A stretch of DNA of 19,591 nucleotides from Rusavskia elegans (lineage: Eukaryota > Ascomycota > Lecanoromycetes > Teloschistales > Teloschistaceae): positions 1-19,591 of the forward strand of contig SAUG01000215.1 of NCBI GenBank assembly GCA_011316305.1, in the 5' to 3' direction. Made by a program: the position numbers and the translations under genes. Shown here in pieces: positions 1-8,912 of the stretch (positions within the stretch are counted from its first letter, which is position 1; each line of letters opens with the position of its first letter). Under the pieces are notes generated by a model that was not told the DNA's origin, did no database searches, and saw only the letters and a list, made by a program, of their open reading frames with translations.

Positions 1-340
1 TTTTTTTTTAGATTTTATAAATCTTTTATCTAAAATAGTTTCTATTTTCTATTTCTTTTTATTATTAATAAATTCCGATAACAGATATTTTATAAAATCG
101 CGATTTTAATAGTAATAGAACTTTTCTAATAAAAATATATAAAAGATATTATAGATTTTTAATCTAATTAAAAAAACTAACCGGTAAATTTTAAAGGCTA
201 TATATTTCGAAATCCGATATAAATCTATAAATTTAGAAATAATTTTTTTAAATTATTTAAATTTTAGATTATTTATAGATAATAGTACTAAATCGCTAAC
301 ATTATATTCTATCGGTTAATAGTTTTTATTATAGTATTTA
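1..340 (-). pseudogene. Gypsy A integrase C-terminal end (RIP-degraded, runs off the window)
   Basis: This is the 3' part of the pol gene of a Ty3/gypsy retrotransposon, read leftward. The minus-strand translation gives the module that follows the integrase core in chromoviral and related gypsy elements: KYYNKNY.PIEYNVSDLVLL, then KFIDLYRI in the GPY/F position, then KIYNIFYIFLLEKF, which matches the usual IHNVFHVSLLE. Stops replace Gln codons, as RIP would produce. The integrase core itself lies at 1,291-2,340, so this piece has been cut off by the 341-1,275 insert. The element continues past position 1, so its 3' LTR is outside the window. The family is certain to my reading; the exact clade is not. 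Confidence 0.85.
326..340. repeat. 15-bp direct repeat, left copy (candidate target-site duplication)
   Basis: TTATTATAGTATTTA is identical here and at 1,276-1,290. Read on the minus strand it lies over the KYYNK codons of the Gypsy A integrase. Both flanks are Gypsy A sequence, so the pair is best explained as the target-site duplication of the element between them. Confidence 0.7.
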
Positions 341-676
341 TTTAGTTAGTTTGTTTTGGCTTTAGTGTTCGGTAAACCAATGGTTCGGAAAATAAATTAA
401 GCGTTAATATACTAGCATTAAATATACGGTAGTAGAATTTATATCTTAGTTTAATTAACGTAAATAACGGTTCTTTCTATAGAATTTTAATTTAAATCTG
501 TTTAGTAATATAACGTATTCTTCTATCGATAATTTAATATAGAAATTTTTATAGATAAATATACCTCGCAATTATCGCTTTTTCTTTTTTTTCTTTTACT
601 AATAATATAAGCCTAAAACCTTTTTTATACGTATATATTCCCGTAATAGCTATACCGCAGCTAAATTAGACAATAG

Positions 677-1093
677 GATCTTTCTATATCCGTAATAACT
701 ATACCTACTTTCGAAGACGTCGACTATCTCGTTATAGCTAGAGCAACCTATTTTAACTTCGATAAAAATCTCTTTTTTACTATTTTTAAAATACGCTATC
801 CGACCTTTCTACTATCTTTTAATCTAATCGATCGGATAAAGTTTCTAGCTATAGTAGCTAGCGTACTAGCTAGCGACTCTATAGCTAGCGACCGTTTTAA
901 AACTACGCGGGCTAAAAAATACTTTAATAATTTAGCGGAACGTTTAGGTATAGATTATATAATAAATATAAATAAAGCGACGACTATTTATAATTACTTT
1001 ATAGTATAGTAGATAGATATAGCGGATATATTAGAAGCTGATAATTATATATAACGTCGAGGAAAGAATAGTAGAAGATTCGTAATCGAATAA
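677..1093 (+). pseudogene. Unrecognised open frame inside the 935-bp insertion
   Basis: The frame is open without a stop from 677 to 1,006 (110 codons), then continues to 1,093 through TAG TAG at 1,007-1,012 and TAA at 1,052. In this sequence, where stops normally fall about every 12-15 codons, such a run is unlikely by chance. The product would be mixed alpha-type, with a hydrophobic stretch (IKFLAIVASVLASD) followed by a basic segment (RFKTTRAKKYFNNLAERLGI) and an Arg-rich tail (RRGKNSRRF). No ATG is present; the start may have been lost to RIP or to truncation. I do not recognise the family. It could be a fragment of a transposon protein or of a captured host gene. Confidence 0.4.
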
Positions 1094-1218
1094 AAAAAGA
1101 AATAATTAAATAGAAATAATTAACTGCGCTATAAATCTTGCCTGACGAACTATTTTAGCTATAAAAATTTCTTTGCACGTAAAATACAACAATCGTTGCC
1201 GTATATAACGTTGATGAA

Positions 1219-1234
1219 ATATATATATATATAT
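1219..1234. repeat. (AT)8 microsatellite
   Basis: Eight AT units lie 41 bp before the right edge of the 935-bp insertion. Simple repeats are common near the 3' ends of non-LTR elements, but in DNA this AT-rich the run could also be incidental. Confidence 0.8.
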
Positions 1235-1275
1235 GAAAATTCAATATAATTTTAAATAGAAACTTTCTAAAGGAA

Positions 1276-1290
1276 TTATTATAGTATTTA
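1276..1290. repeat. 15-bp direct repeat, right copy (candidate target-site duplication)
   Basis: This is identical to 326-340. It marks the right boundary of the 935-bp insertion and the point where Gypsy A integrase sequence is picked up again on the minus strand. Confidence 0.7.
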
Positions 1291-2653
1291 ATCTAGATTA
1301 TCTAAACTTTATTTCAGTTTATATATATATCGATTCGTATATTTTTTATAAATTTATAACTTTTTTCTTTACTACTAGTATCTTCGTTTTTATTATTTTC
1401 TTTTCCACGGCGTTATTTTTAACGCCTTCGAACGTTATATCTAGGTTATAGTTTATAAATATTTTAAAAGGGAATATTTTTATAATATTAGATATACTGT
1501 TATTATCGACAAATTTAGCTAAAAATAGAAATTTAAATAATTTCTTTTATTTTTTATAAATATATATCTTTAGATAATATTCTAGTAATTAATTTAATTT
1601 TTTAGTTTATCTATCTATTTAAAAATAGAATATAGTATTTAATTAATATTTAATCTTTAGTTAATAATAGACTTTCGACTAGAATTCGCTTATAAATAGC
1701 GATTTTCTATCGCTAAAAATTCCATTAGAAATAAATCCTTTATACTAAAATTTATTAATATTAAATTCTATAAAATCCTTCGCGTTAATTATTTTATAAT
1801 AATAGATATATCTTTCTATTTTAGTAAATTAATCGACGGCTATAAATACTAAATCTACTATATTCCGAAAATATTAAATAGATAGTAATCTAGTAATAGA
1901 ATCTATTACTATTTTTTTCTATAGTTATATAAAATATAGAAGATTCTAAAACTTCCTATATAGTTTATATATATAGATATTAATTCGTTAATAGATATTA
2001 TACGTTTTTATATATATTCTAATATATTTAGATAACTTCGGCTAGCTATAGCCACGACGAATAAACGATAAAGTTCGCTAATATCTAAAATATCTAGCTA
2101 TAGAATTATTATAACATTTATTAGAAATTTTATATATAGTAATTTATTTTTAGATATATATAAAAATATTTTATAAAAAAAACTAGTCTTTATTTCTATA
2201 TTCTATAATTCGGTTTTTTTTTAATTTATATTAGATAGTTTATATATATTTCTATATATCGGCGTCTCGACTTTAAAACTATATAAATATATCGTATATA
2301 CTATAAATTATATTACTATAAACTATTTTATTAATAGTAGCTTTTTATATCGATTAATATGGAATATCTAAACTATAGTATATATTTCTAACGACAGGAT
2401 TTATTCCGGTATTATATTCTTTATCGGAAATAGTTATTACTAATTTATTACTACCGCGTCGACAGTCTATTATATCCGAAGGAAATTTCGATATTTAAAA
2501 TATATTGTATCTTTTCTATAGTAATAGAAAGTTAATTCTATTATCTTTTGAATTTTTAAATTCTATTAAAAGTTTTCTAGGTCTTTTAGTTATATATTTA
2601 TATAAAGTATAATTAATTCGCACCTTTTATATAAAAAGCGGTTTACTATCAGA
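1291..2653 (-). pseudogene. Gypsy A pol: RNase H tail, integrase N-terminus and catalytic core
   Basis: Read leftward, this carries the end of RNase H and then the integrase of a Ty3/gypsy element. Recognisable blocks in order are: a TKRP.KLL segment near 2,580 that matches the linker after YRPGK; a YGSFRIFYI segment near 1,950 (usual YG.LQPLPIP); FRNIVDLVFIAVD at about 1,870 (usual YDSILVVVDRFTK); INAKDFIEF; an FSDRKSLFISEF block near 1,710 that holds the second catalytic Asp (usual VSDRGSLFTSEF); and FLAKFVDNNSIS (usual PLAEFAYNNSVH) near 1,510. Many Gln and Trp codons are stops and there are small frameshifts. The zinc-binding His and Cys residues are mostly unreadable. The hAT element breaks it on the right, and the 935-bp insert breaks it on the left. 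Confidence 0.85.
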
Positions 2654-2661
2654 CTTCCGGC
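2654..2661. repeat. 8-bp target-site duplication of the hAT element, left copy
   Basis: CTTCCGGC stands directly before the TAGACTAGCCG end and is repeated at 8,905-8,912 directly after the inverted copy of that end. Eight base pairs is the length characteristic of hAT transposition. Confidence 0.9.
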
Positions 2662-2687
2662 TAGACTAGCCGTCGGATCGGATTTCG
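2662..2687 (+). repeat. hAT left terminal inverted repeat
   Basis: It begins TAGACTAGCCGTCGGATCGG. It pairs with the right end at 8,877-8,904: the first 11 bases are identical and the following bases match with one or two small gaps and C/T or G/A differences of the RIP kind. Confidence 0.85.
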
Positions 2688-2815
2688 AATCTAGATTAGC
2701 TAATCCGACTCGACCCGAATCGGATTATAGTTAAATCTAATCCGACTCGAATCGAATCGGATTTTTCTATAGTTCGATCCGACTCGAATCCGGGTCGGGG
2801 TCAGATATTCGGATT
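2688..2815. repeat. hAT left subterminal repeats
   Basis: TCCGACTCGA occurs three times in the same orientation, at 2,704-2,713, 2,741-2,750 and 2,778-2,787, spaced exactly 37 bp apart. Each is followed by CGAATC/CGGAT-type motifs. Clustered short repeats just inside the ends are the usual transposase binding sites of hAT elements. The block is GC-richer than its surroundings. Confidence 0.75.
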
Positions 2816-4200
2816 TAATCTACTAAAATACTAAAATCGTATATAAAAGTATAATTTTAATATTAAAATATAATTTTCTTTCTATATTATATTATCTATT
2901 AATCTCTATTTTTTTCTAACGATATTTTGAAAACTTTAGATATATCTAATATTAGCGTACACTAATATTACTATATACTATTTATTATAATCTATTAAAT
3001 AGTTAATACTGTTTATACTAATATTTAATATCTATATATCTATATTATCTTTCAATATTACTATTATAGAAATATATTATAAAATATCTGATATAAATAT
3101 AATTTTTTACTTTCTTATTTTCTAGATTAATATATCTAATAAAGGCCTTTCTATTAGGTCTTTATTAAATAATATCTATTTTAGTTAATCTATAAATCTT
3201 TTTCTAAACAGATCTATAACCAGAATTCTAGTTGAATTTAATTATTTATATAGAAAGTAATAATAGGTTATTAAAAATATAGTAGGTAAAATTCGAGCCG
3301 ACTATCTAAAACTAGTATTTTAGAAAAATAATTAATTTATTTAATAGGATATAGATTACTATTAAAATTTCTAATAATAGTAGTCTAGTATTTCTATTAT
3401 AAATGATATTCAAAATAGGATTTAAAAGAAAATTGCCGATTTTCTATAGACGAAAAAAGCTTTAATATAAAAATAGTCGTTATAATAGAATAAATTCTAC
3501 TAGATAGCTTTAATAATAGATAGTTTACCTAAAATTATAAATAAATACTATTCTAAGGTTTTTAACTATTTTATAGCCTCTAGTTTTTAAAATATATCTA
3601 TTATAAAAAAATATCTTTCGATTAATAGTAACTACTAATTTAAATAATATTAATTATAATCTATTATTAAAGTAATACTTGTCCGCGTAAATAGTAAATA
3701 GTAATATAAAGAAGTAATATAAGGTTTATTTATTTAATAATAAAAAAAGAACTATATTAAACTAGATTTTACTTTCTACTAAATCGCCTAAAATAAATAT
3801 CTATATAAAACTTTTTTAGTTCTAAATCTACTAGTCCGGACTATCGAAAATAAGAATTTTAGGAAATTACTATAAATATTTCGTCTAGATATATAGTTAT
3901 TTAGACGTATATAATTTATTATAATAACTTTTAATAAATATAAAACTATCCGCGATAAAATTAAATCTAATTTAAAAACTATAGGACGTATTTTATTTAT
4001 ATTAAATATTTTATCTAATCTATAAAAGGTCGCGTATTTAGAAATACTCGTATATTAAATTAATATAAAGTTTTAATTTTAGAAACGTCTATTTAAATTT
4101 ATATTTTTATCTATAAATTACTTCGGCTCTTTATAGTACTAAAAATTATTAATATTTTTCAAATTTCTAGTTTAAATAAGAGCTTTTAAATATTATTATC
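2816..4200 (+). other. hAT 5' part without a recognisable domain
   Basis: This is AT-rich, RIP-saturated sequence between the left subterminal repeats and the first recognisable transposase block. By position it should hold the 5' untranslated region and the N-terminal part of the transposase, including any BED-type zinc finger. I could not pick out the Cys and His residues of such a finger in any frame. No other gene is supported here. Confidence 0.4.
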
Positions 4201-5560
4201 GATAATATCAGTTCTAATTTTATATTAAAAAAAGAATTTAAAAAAACTTTTAGTCGATTTAATATTCGATAGAACCGACTATAAAATTTACTATTTTATT
4301 TTATTTATATAATTAATTTAGTAGTTTATAATTTTATTAAAATTATTAGATTATAAATATTCGGCGATAATTTTATTTATTAGCTAAAAAATAATTAAAT
4401 TATAGCTATTAGTACCGGTCTATTAAATATCGTAAAAATAATAATATACGTAGGTAATATAAATTAAATAATTTTTATATTAATAGTATTTTAAAATTTA
4501 CGCTATTATAGTCTATTCCGGTACTTGTTTTTAATATAAATTTTATTTTAAAGAATTTTAAAATAGAACCGATTCTAATTTTCGTATTAGGAACTTTATT
4601 TAAAATATTCGTATTTAATAAAATCTGATTTATTTTATAATTTATAGGATATATCTACTTCGCTAAACTATTAATAAAATTCTTTAAAAAAAATTACGAA
4701 ATTTATAAATAGAAAAAACTACCTTTAATATAGATTAATCGTAATTTCTTTTTTTTATAAATAGTATAATATAGCTGTTCTATAAAATTACTTTAATAGT
4801 TTCGCGAATTATCGATATTAGAATTTATTTAGTATACCGATTTTATAGTACGCTTTATAATGATTTTACTAAAGTATAAAAAGTTATAAAAATTTCGAAT
4901 TATTTTTAAAAAATAGTAGTATTATTAGTTTATAAAAAAGCTTTTATTAAATTTACTAAATATTATTTTTATAATAAAAATAAAGGAAAACTAATATATA
5001 ACTTTATAAATATTTTTAATTCTATAGTAAAATCTAATTTTTATCGAGACTAGAATATTATTAAATAGGAGAAAGATATATAAAAATATTCGGAATATAT
5101 AAATAAATATCGAAACAAATTTAAAAAGTATTTTAATAAATAGTATAGAGTTTCTATTAATCTACTAAAGTATAGAACCTGCTATAAAAAAAATAAAGTA
5201 ATATATAATAGTAATATATTATAAATATACTAATTAGTTAATTGCCTGCTATAACTATTTTAAATAGTCGAGTTTTTCGATAGTTCTAGTATTTTCGAAT
5301 ATCTATTTCCGAAATTAATCGATACTTTCGCGTTAATACTACTAAAGAAAATCTAAACTAGATATTTTAAAAAAAAAATACTTTAAGCTTTCTAGAATTA
5401 GTATAGATAGCTCGTAATATTCTTTTTTATCTAATATCTTCGGTCGGAATTAAACGGACTTTTAGTTTCGCTAAAAGAATTTATCGGTAGAATCGAATCT
5501 AAATAATTCTATAGTATATAGAACAGACGATAATAATTAAATACTATAACAATACTATAG
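4200..5560 (+). pseudogene. hAT-family transposase relic
   Basis: This encoded the enzyme that moves the surrounding element. Two conserved blocks are readable. Near 4,640-4,770 (frame of 4,647) there is GYIYFAKLLIKFF.KNYEIY, ending LPLI.INRN, which corresponds to the hAT GKLHNIVxFIRSSPQRR...LPLxxDNxTRWNS block. At 5,293-5,550 (frame of 5,293) lies the C-terminal dimerisation domain: ISEINRYFRVNTTKENLN, then ARNILFYLISSVGIKRTFSF, AKRIYR and finally EQTIIIKYYN, matching LARDxLSIPASSVxxERxFSxAK. Trp and Gln positions are stops, and the two blocks are in different frames, so small indels or an intron lie between them. The catalytic Asp/Glu residues cannot be assigned with confidence. The identification rests mainly on the C-terminal block. 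Confidence 0.8.
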
Positions 5561-5985
5561 ATTTAGATTTCGATAAAGTATTAGAGAAGTTATAGAATAT
5601 ATTTAATCGGATAGAAATAGAAAATAACGCTATATTCCTAAAAAGAATTTTAAAAGTATATAAAATAGATCTGTATAATATATTTTTAATTTAATATTAG
5701 TATAGTAATATATATAGATAATATATTTCTTCTAGACTATTATTATACGATCTATATAACTAGTTAAATAATTTAATACTTTCTTTTATATCTTTATTTT
5801 TTTCTTTTTTTATATTTTTATTATTATCCGCCCTCGCCTTTTCCTCTATATCTTTATTCTAACTATTAAAATCAATTTTTTTTAGCTAAATCTTTATTAT
5901 TTTTAAAATTCATATTATTTTATATAGAAAAGTACCTTTTTACTATCTAATCTTTTTTATTTACTTTAATAATATTATTTTTCGC
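5561..5985. other. Intergenic part of the hAT element
   Basis: This is AT-rich sequence after the transposase C-terminus. A pyrimidine-rich run at about 5,780-5,870 is the only compositional feature. I see no coding frame or ordered repeat. Confidence 0.5.
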
Positions 5986-6279
5986 CGGAATAGATTGGAT
6001 TGGTATAAATTTTAGAGTTCAAAATCTATACCAATAGAGTATTAGATATTATAGGTTAGGACGTAAATAGTATAGATTATTTCGTAGAGAATAAAATAGG
6101 CTTTATTCAGCCCTTTTACGTACGTATTTTATTAAAATAGAAGTAGGACAACGCGTAGGACAACTTAAAAAACCTATACTATTTAAATAGGTTGGATTAG
6201 AAATTTCTAAAACCTATACTATACCAACCTAAAAAGGTCTACCATACTAAACTCTAATGGGTTTCTCCAACCCATTCCG
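5986..6279. mobile_element. Palindrome-rich 294-bp segment, MITE-like
   Basis: The segment is less RIP-mutated than its surroundings. Its ends are imperfect inverted copies: CGGAATAGATTGGA on the left against CGGAATGGGTTGGA on the complement of the right, followed on both sides by TAGAGTT. Inside are an ATTGGTATA hairpin at about 5,997-6,034, an AACCTAT/ATAGGTT palindrome at about 6,170-6,192, and ATGGGTT-TCTCC-AACCCAT at 6,258-6,276. A TATACCA motif recurs in both orientations. I could not find a convincing target-site duplication next to the ends, so it may instead be an internal regulatory or end region of a larger element. Confidence 0.4.
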
Positions 6280-8160
6280 ACGAGGAAATATTATCGCTAT
6301 TCTCGTCTTCTTTTCTATAATAAAACTTAATATATTTATTAGCCGTATTCTCGCTATAACTAAATTCTTTAGTAAATACTATCTATTTTTTTTAAAAGAT
6401 TTAGAATTCTAGCAAACTAAAGTTTATAGAAACCGATATAATAGATTATTTATTATTAAATAAAATTAACGATTAGAACTATATATTTTATTAAATTTAT
6501 TCTATTCGGATTTTTAATAGTAATATTAAATTAGAGAAAATATTAGAAATAAATATTTCTATACTAAATAGCTCTATTTATATTCGATAAATTATCCTAA
6601 TATATTACTTTACTTTATTTCTATTTTATCTATTCGATAGTTATTAATTTCTTTATATTTTCTATAAAAGTTTTAATATATAAATTATTTTTTCAATATA
6701 ATACTATATATAGATTTATATTTAATATAGTATATCTTATTTTATTATATAACTATATATTTCTTTTTCGATTCTATAATCTATTTTCTAATTTCTAGTA
6801 TTCTATTCTAATATAACTTTCGTTTCTATATCTATTTTATTTTAAATATCTATTTCTTTAAATTTTTAAAAGTATTTATATATTATAATATTGTCTATAT
6901 TCTATTTTTTAGAGAATTTATATTCGATATCGAATTACTTTTTACCGCGTTTATTGTTTATAACTAATTTAGATTTTCTAAATAGTAGTTTTAATTTAAA
7001 TATAGTAGATAGTATACTAAATAAAATAGTAGGATAATATAATTAGTAGCTATAGAGTTATCTAAAAACTCTATATATTATAGTAATATAATATACTAGA
7101 AGTTTATAAAAATATATAGACTCGTTTAAAGTATTAATCTTCTAGCTATAATATAGCCGATAATTATCTAAATAACCTTATCCTATTTCTAATCTTCTAT
7201 TCTTTAATAATTAACTACTATAATAAAATACTAATATATTATCTATCGTACTATATTATATTCTATTCTATTATTAGTTTTTCGTTTCTTTTATTTATTA
7301 CAGCGTAATATATAGTATATATATATTAAAATAGAAGTAATATATTAAAATAATCTATTTAATTATATAATAACGCTAAAACTATTTTAGATAAAAAACT
7401 AATTCCGTCCCGTAGAAATAAAGTAAAGATTTAAGGAAATATAATCGGGAAAGATAAAAAAAAAAGTAAAAGAAAATTTTATAATACTATAGTACCGGTA
7501 ATATTCTGGAGTAATATATTCTAAATAGTCTAGTTAATAATCTATCGAAAGAAATATAAATAGAAGCCTAGAACCGTCGTTTTTTAAAAAATCTATAGAT
7601 ATTAGAAAGGCTTTAAACTTTTTATTTCTAAAATATTTTTCGCTAGATTATATCGCGAAATCTTTACCGACGTCGCTACTATAAATATAAATAAAGGAAT
7701 CGATAGAATATAAAATATAACGTTAGTAATTCTATAGAATATTATAAAAAAATATATAATTACTTTTCTAATAAATAAATATATTACTTTACTATATTAC
7801 TATATATATCCGACTATATTTCTTTTTTATAGATTATTAACTAGCCGTAATCTCTATTAAATATATTAATATTTAGTAGAAAGACGCCTAGTTTATTAAA
7901 AGATTAATATATAATCTAAAAATATAGCCGGGAGAATAATAATAGCTAGTTTATAATAAATATTAAAAAATTAAAAGCTTTAGAGGAAAGATATATATCT
8001 ATAGAATTCTTTAGAAAAAGATAATACTATTTATATAATACCAGTATATAAACTAATATTTATAGATAACTATTAAATAGGCTAGTATTAAATAGAATGT
8101 ATTACTATTTTATATTATATATAATTACTTTTGAATTTAACTATCGACTATAATTATTAA
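6280..8160. other. Unassigned 1.9-kb part of the hAT element
   Basis: No family is recognised. A plus-strand frame from about 7,381 to 8,070 has blocks that look protein-like (a lysine-rich run, then FARLYREIFTDVATININ), but it has about one stop per 12-13 codons, no better than background. On the minus strand, a short open stretch at about 6,240-6,390 includes FTKEFSYSENTANKYIKFYY; it runs into the inverted repeat at 6,279, so its last residues would not belong to the element. This could be a second hAT-encoded gene or another inserted element. It holds no RT, integrase or RNase H motif that I can see. Confidence 0.35.
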
Positions 8161-8199
8161 TCGGATCGGATCGGATTTTTAGATCGGGTTTTTAAATTA

Positions 8200-8760
8200 A
8201 AGTCTATAACCCCATCAGCAAATATACAACTCGCTCATAGTATTTTAAAATGAAAAAAGCGTTCAAAGTCGATTGAACCGGTTTAAGCCGATTTAAGTAG
8301 AATTATTTTATTTAGTAAACAGAAAAATTTGGATATATTCTAAAAACGTCTATTTTATCTATATTTATAATTTTGAAATTAAATTTTTTAAAGTTTAGTG
8401 CCCGTTAGTTCTCGTTTAATAACGGGAAACTTCTAGTTTAGAAACTAGTAACGCTAACGTTTTATAAATAAAAATTATAAAATTTACGCTAAAAGTTTAT
8501 TAATATAAATATTTAATAGAATACTAGTAGCGCTACAAGATAGAAGGACTTAGAATTTTTAAAAGATTTTTTTTAAAAATTTTAAAACTCGCTTAAAGCG
8601 TTCAGAGCGTTTATAAACGTTTACGAGCAAGATTTTAGCTTATAAACGTTTATAAACAAACTTTCTACTCGTGAACGCTTTTATAACGCGCTAGGCAGAA
8701 TATAGGATCAGATTCGCTTACCAGTTCAGATCTGTTCAATTAATTTTAAAAGGGGTCGAC
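8200..8760. repeat. hAT right subterminal region with ordered palindromes
   Basis: This non-coding region is only lightly RIP-mutated. It holds a row of perfect short palindromes: CCCGTTA/TAACGGG at 8,401-8,426, CTAGTTT-AG-AAACTAG at 8,433-8,448, CGCTTAAAGCG at 8,590-8,600, CGTTTATAAACG at 8,608-8,619 and ATAAACGTTTAT at 8,642-8,653. The last two are phase-shifted forms of one repeat, (TTTATAAACG). Such repeats near the ends are typical transposase binding sites. Confidence 0.6.
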
Positions 8761-8764
8761 ATTT

Positions 8765-8876
8765 TTGGTAATACCGATTCTAAAATCGGATTAGAATTTA
8801 TAATCCGATCTAACCGTTTAGCGGGTTAAACCCGGATCGGATTATTAATATCGGATCGGATATCCGACGATTCGAC
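8765..8876. repeat. hAT right subterminal TCGGAT repeats
   Basis: Several copies of ATCGGAT/ATCCGAT in both orientations crowd the last 130 bp of the element, mirroring the cluster just inside the left end. A similar GGATCGGATCGGATT run occurs at about 8,161-8,178. Confidence 0.65.
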
Positions 8877-8904
8877 GGAAATTCGACCCGAACCGGCTAG
8901 TCTA
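8877..8904 (-). repeat. hAT right terminal inverted repeat
   Basis: The complement reads TAGACTAGCCGGTTCGGGTC from position 8,904 inward, matching the left end at 2,662. CTTCCGGC follows directly. Confidence 0.85.
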
Positions 8905-8912
8905 CTTCCGGC
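8905..8912. repeat. 8-bp target-site duplication of the hAT element, right copy
   Basis: CTTCCGGC is identical to 2,654-2,661. On the minus strand the Gypsy A sequence runs into this site from the right and resumes at 2,653. Confidence 0.9.

Larger units (their letters stand above)
341..1275. mobile_element. 935-bp insertion of unknown class splitting the Gypsy A integrase
   Basis: Gypsy A integrase sequence stops at about 1,291 and resumes at 340, with a perfect 15-bp direct repeat at the two breaks. The intervening 935 bp has no gypsy similarity that I can see. I found no terminal inverted repeats and no TG...CA ends. A 15-bp duplication is too long for most DNA transposons and LTR elements but is usual for non-LTR (LINE or SINE-type) insertions, so a truncated non-LTR element is the leading guess. 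No reverse transcriptase motif or clear poly-A tail is visible. It holds an open frame at 677-1,006 and an (AT)8 run near its right end. The stretch 1,130-1,240 is less RIP-mutated than its surroundings. Confidence 0.6.
2662..8904 (+). mobile_element. hAT DNA transposon, 6,243 bp, inserted in Gypsy A
   Basis: The ends are inverted copies of TAGACTAGCCG (11 of 11 bp, then an imperfect continuation through TCGGRTCGRATTTC). They are bracketed by a perfect 8-bp duplication, and a plus-strand hAT transposase relic lies inside. The first base T may be a RIP product of CAG, the commoner hAT terminus. Both ends carry dense repeats of the TCGGAT/ATCCGA type. At 6.2 kb it is long for a hAT element, so it probably holds a further insertion: a palindrome-rich segment at 5,986-6,279 and an unassigned 6,280-8,160 are candidates. 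It interrupts the YRPGK-like end of the Gypsy A RNase H and is therefore younger than Gypsy A, but it is RIP-mutated itself. Confidence 0.85.

Noticed and set aside
3000..5200. Very AT-rich, TA-rich sequence considered as mitochondrial DNA
   Set aside because: Stops are TAA and TAG at Trp and Gln positions rather than TGA used for Trp, CpA is depleted, and the contents are nuclear-type transposons.
6160..6280. Palindromes considered as rho-independent terminators
   Set aside because: The context is a eukaryotic, RIP-mutated transposon; the hairpins lack U-tracts in a consistent direction and fit inverted repeats of a mobile element better.
7381..8070. Plus-strand frame considered as a second hAT gene
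   Set aside because: Stop density is about the background rate and no motif is recognised, so it is mentioned only as an unassigned stretch.
8160..8900. TCGGAT repeats considered as a satellite or CRISPR-like array
   Set aside because: Units are short, in both orientations and irregularly spaced, and they sit just inside a transposon terminus, which explains them.
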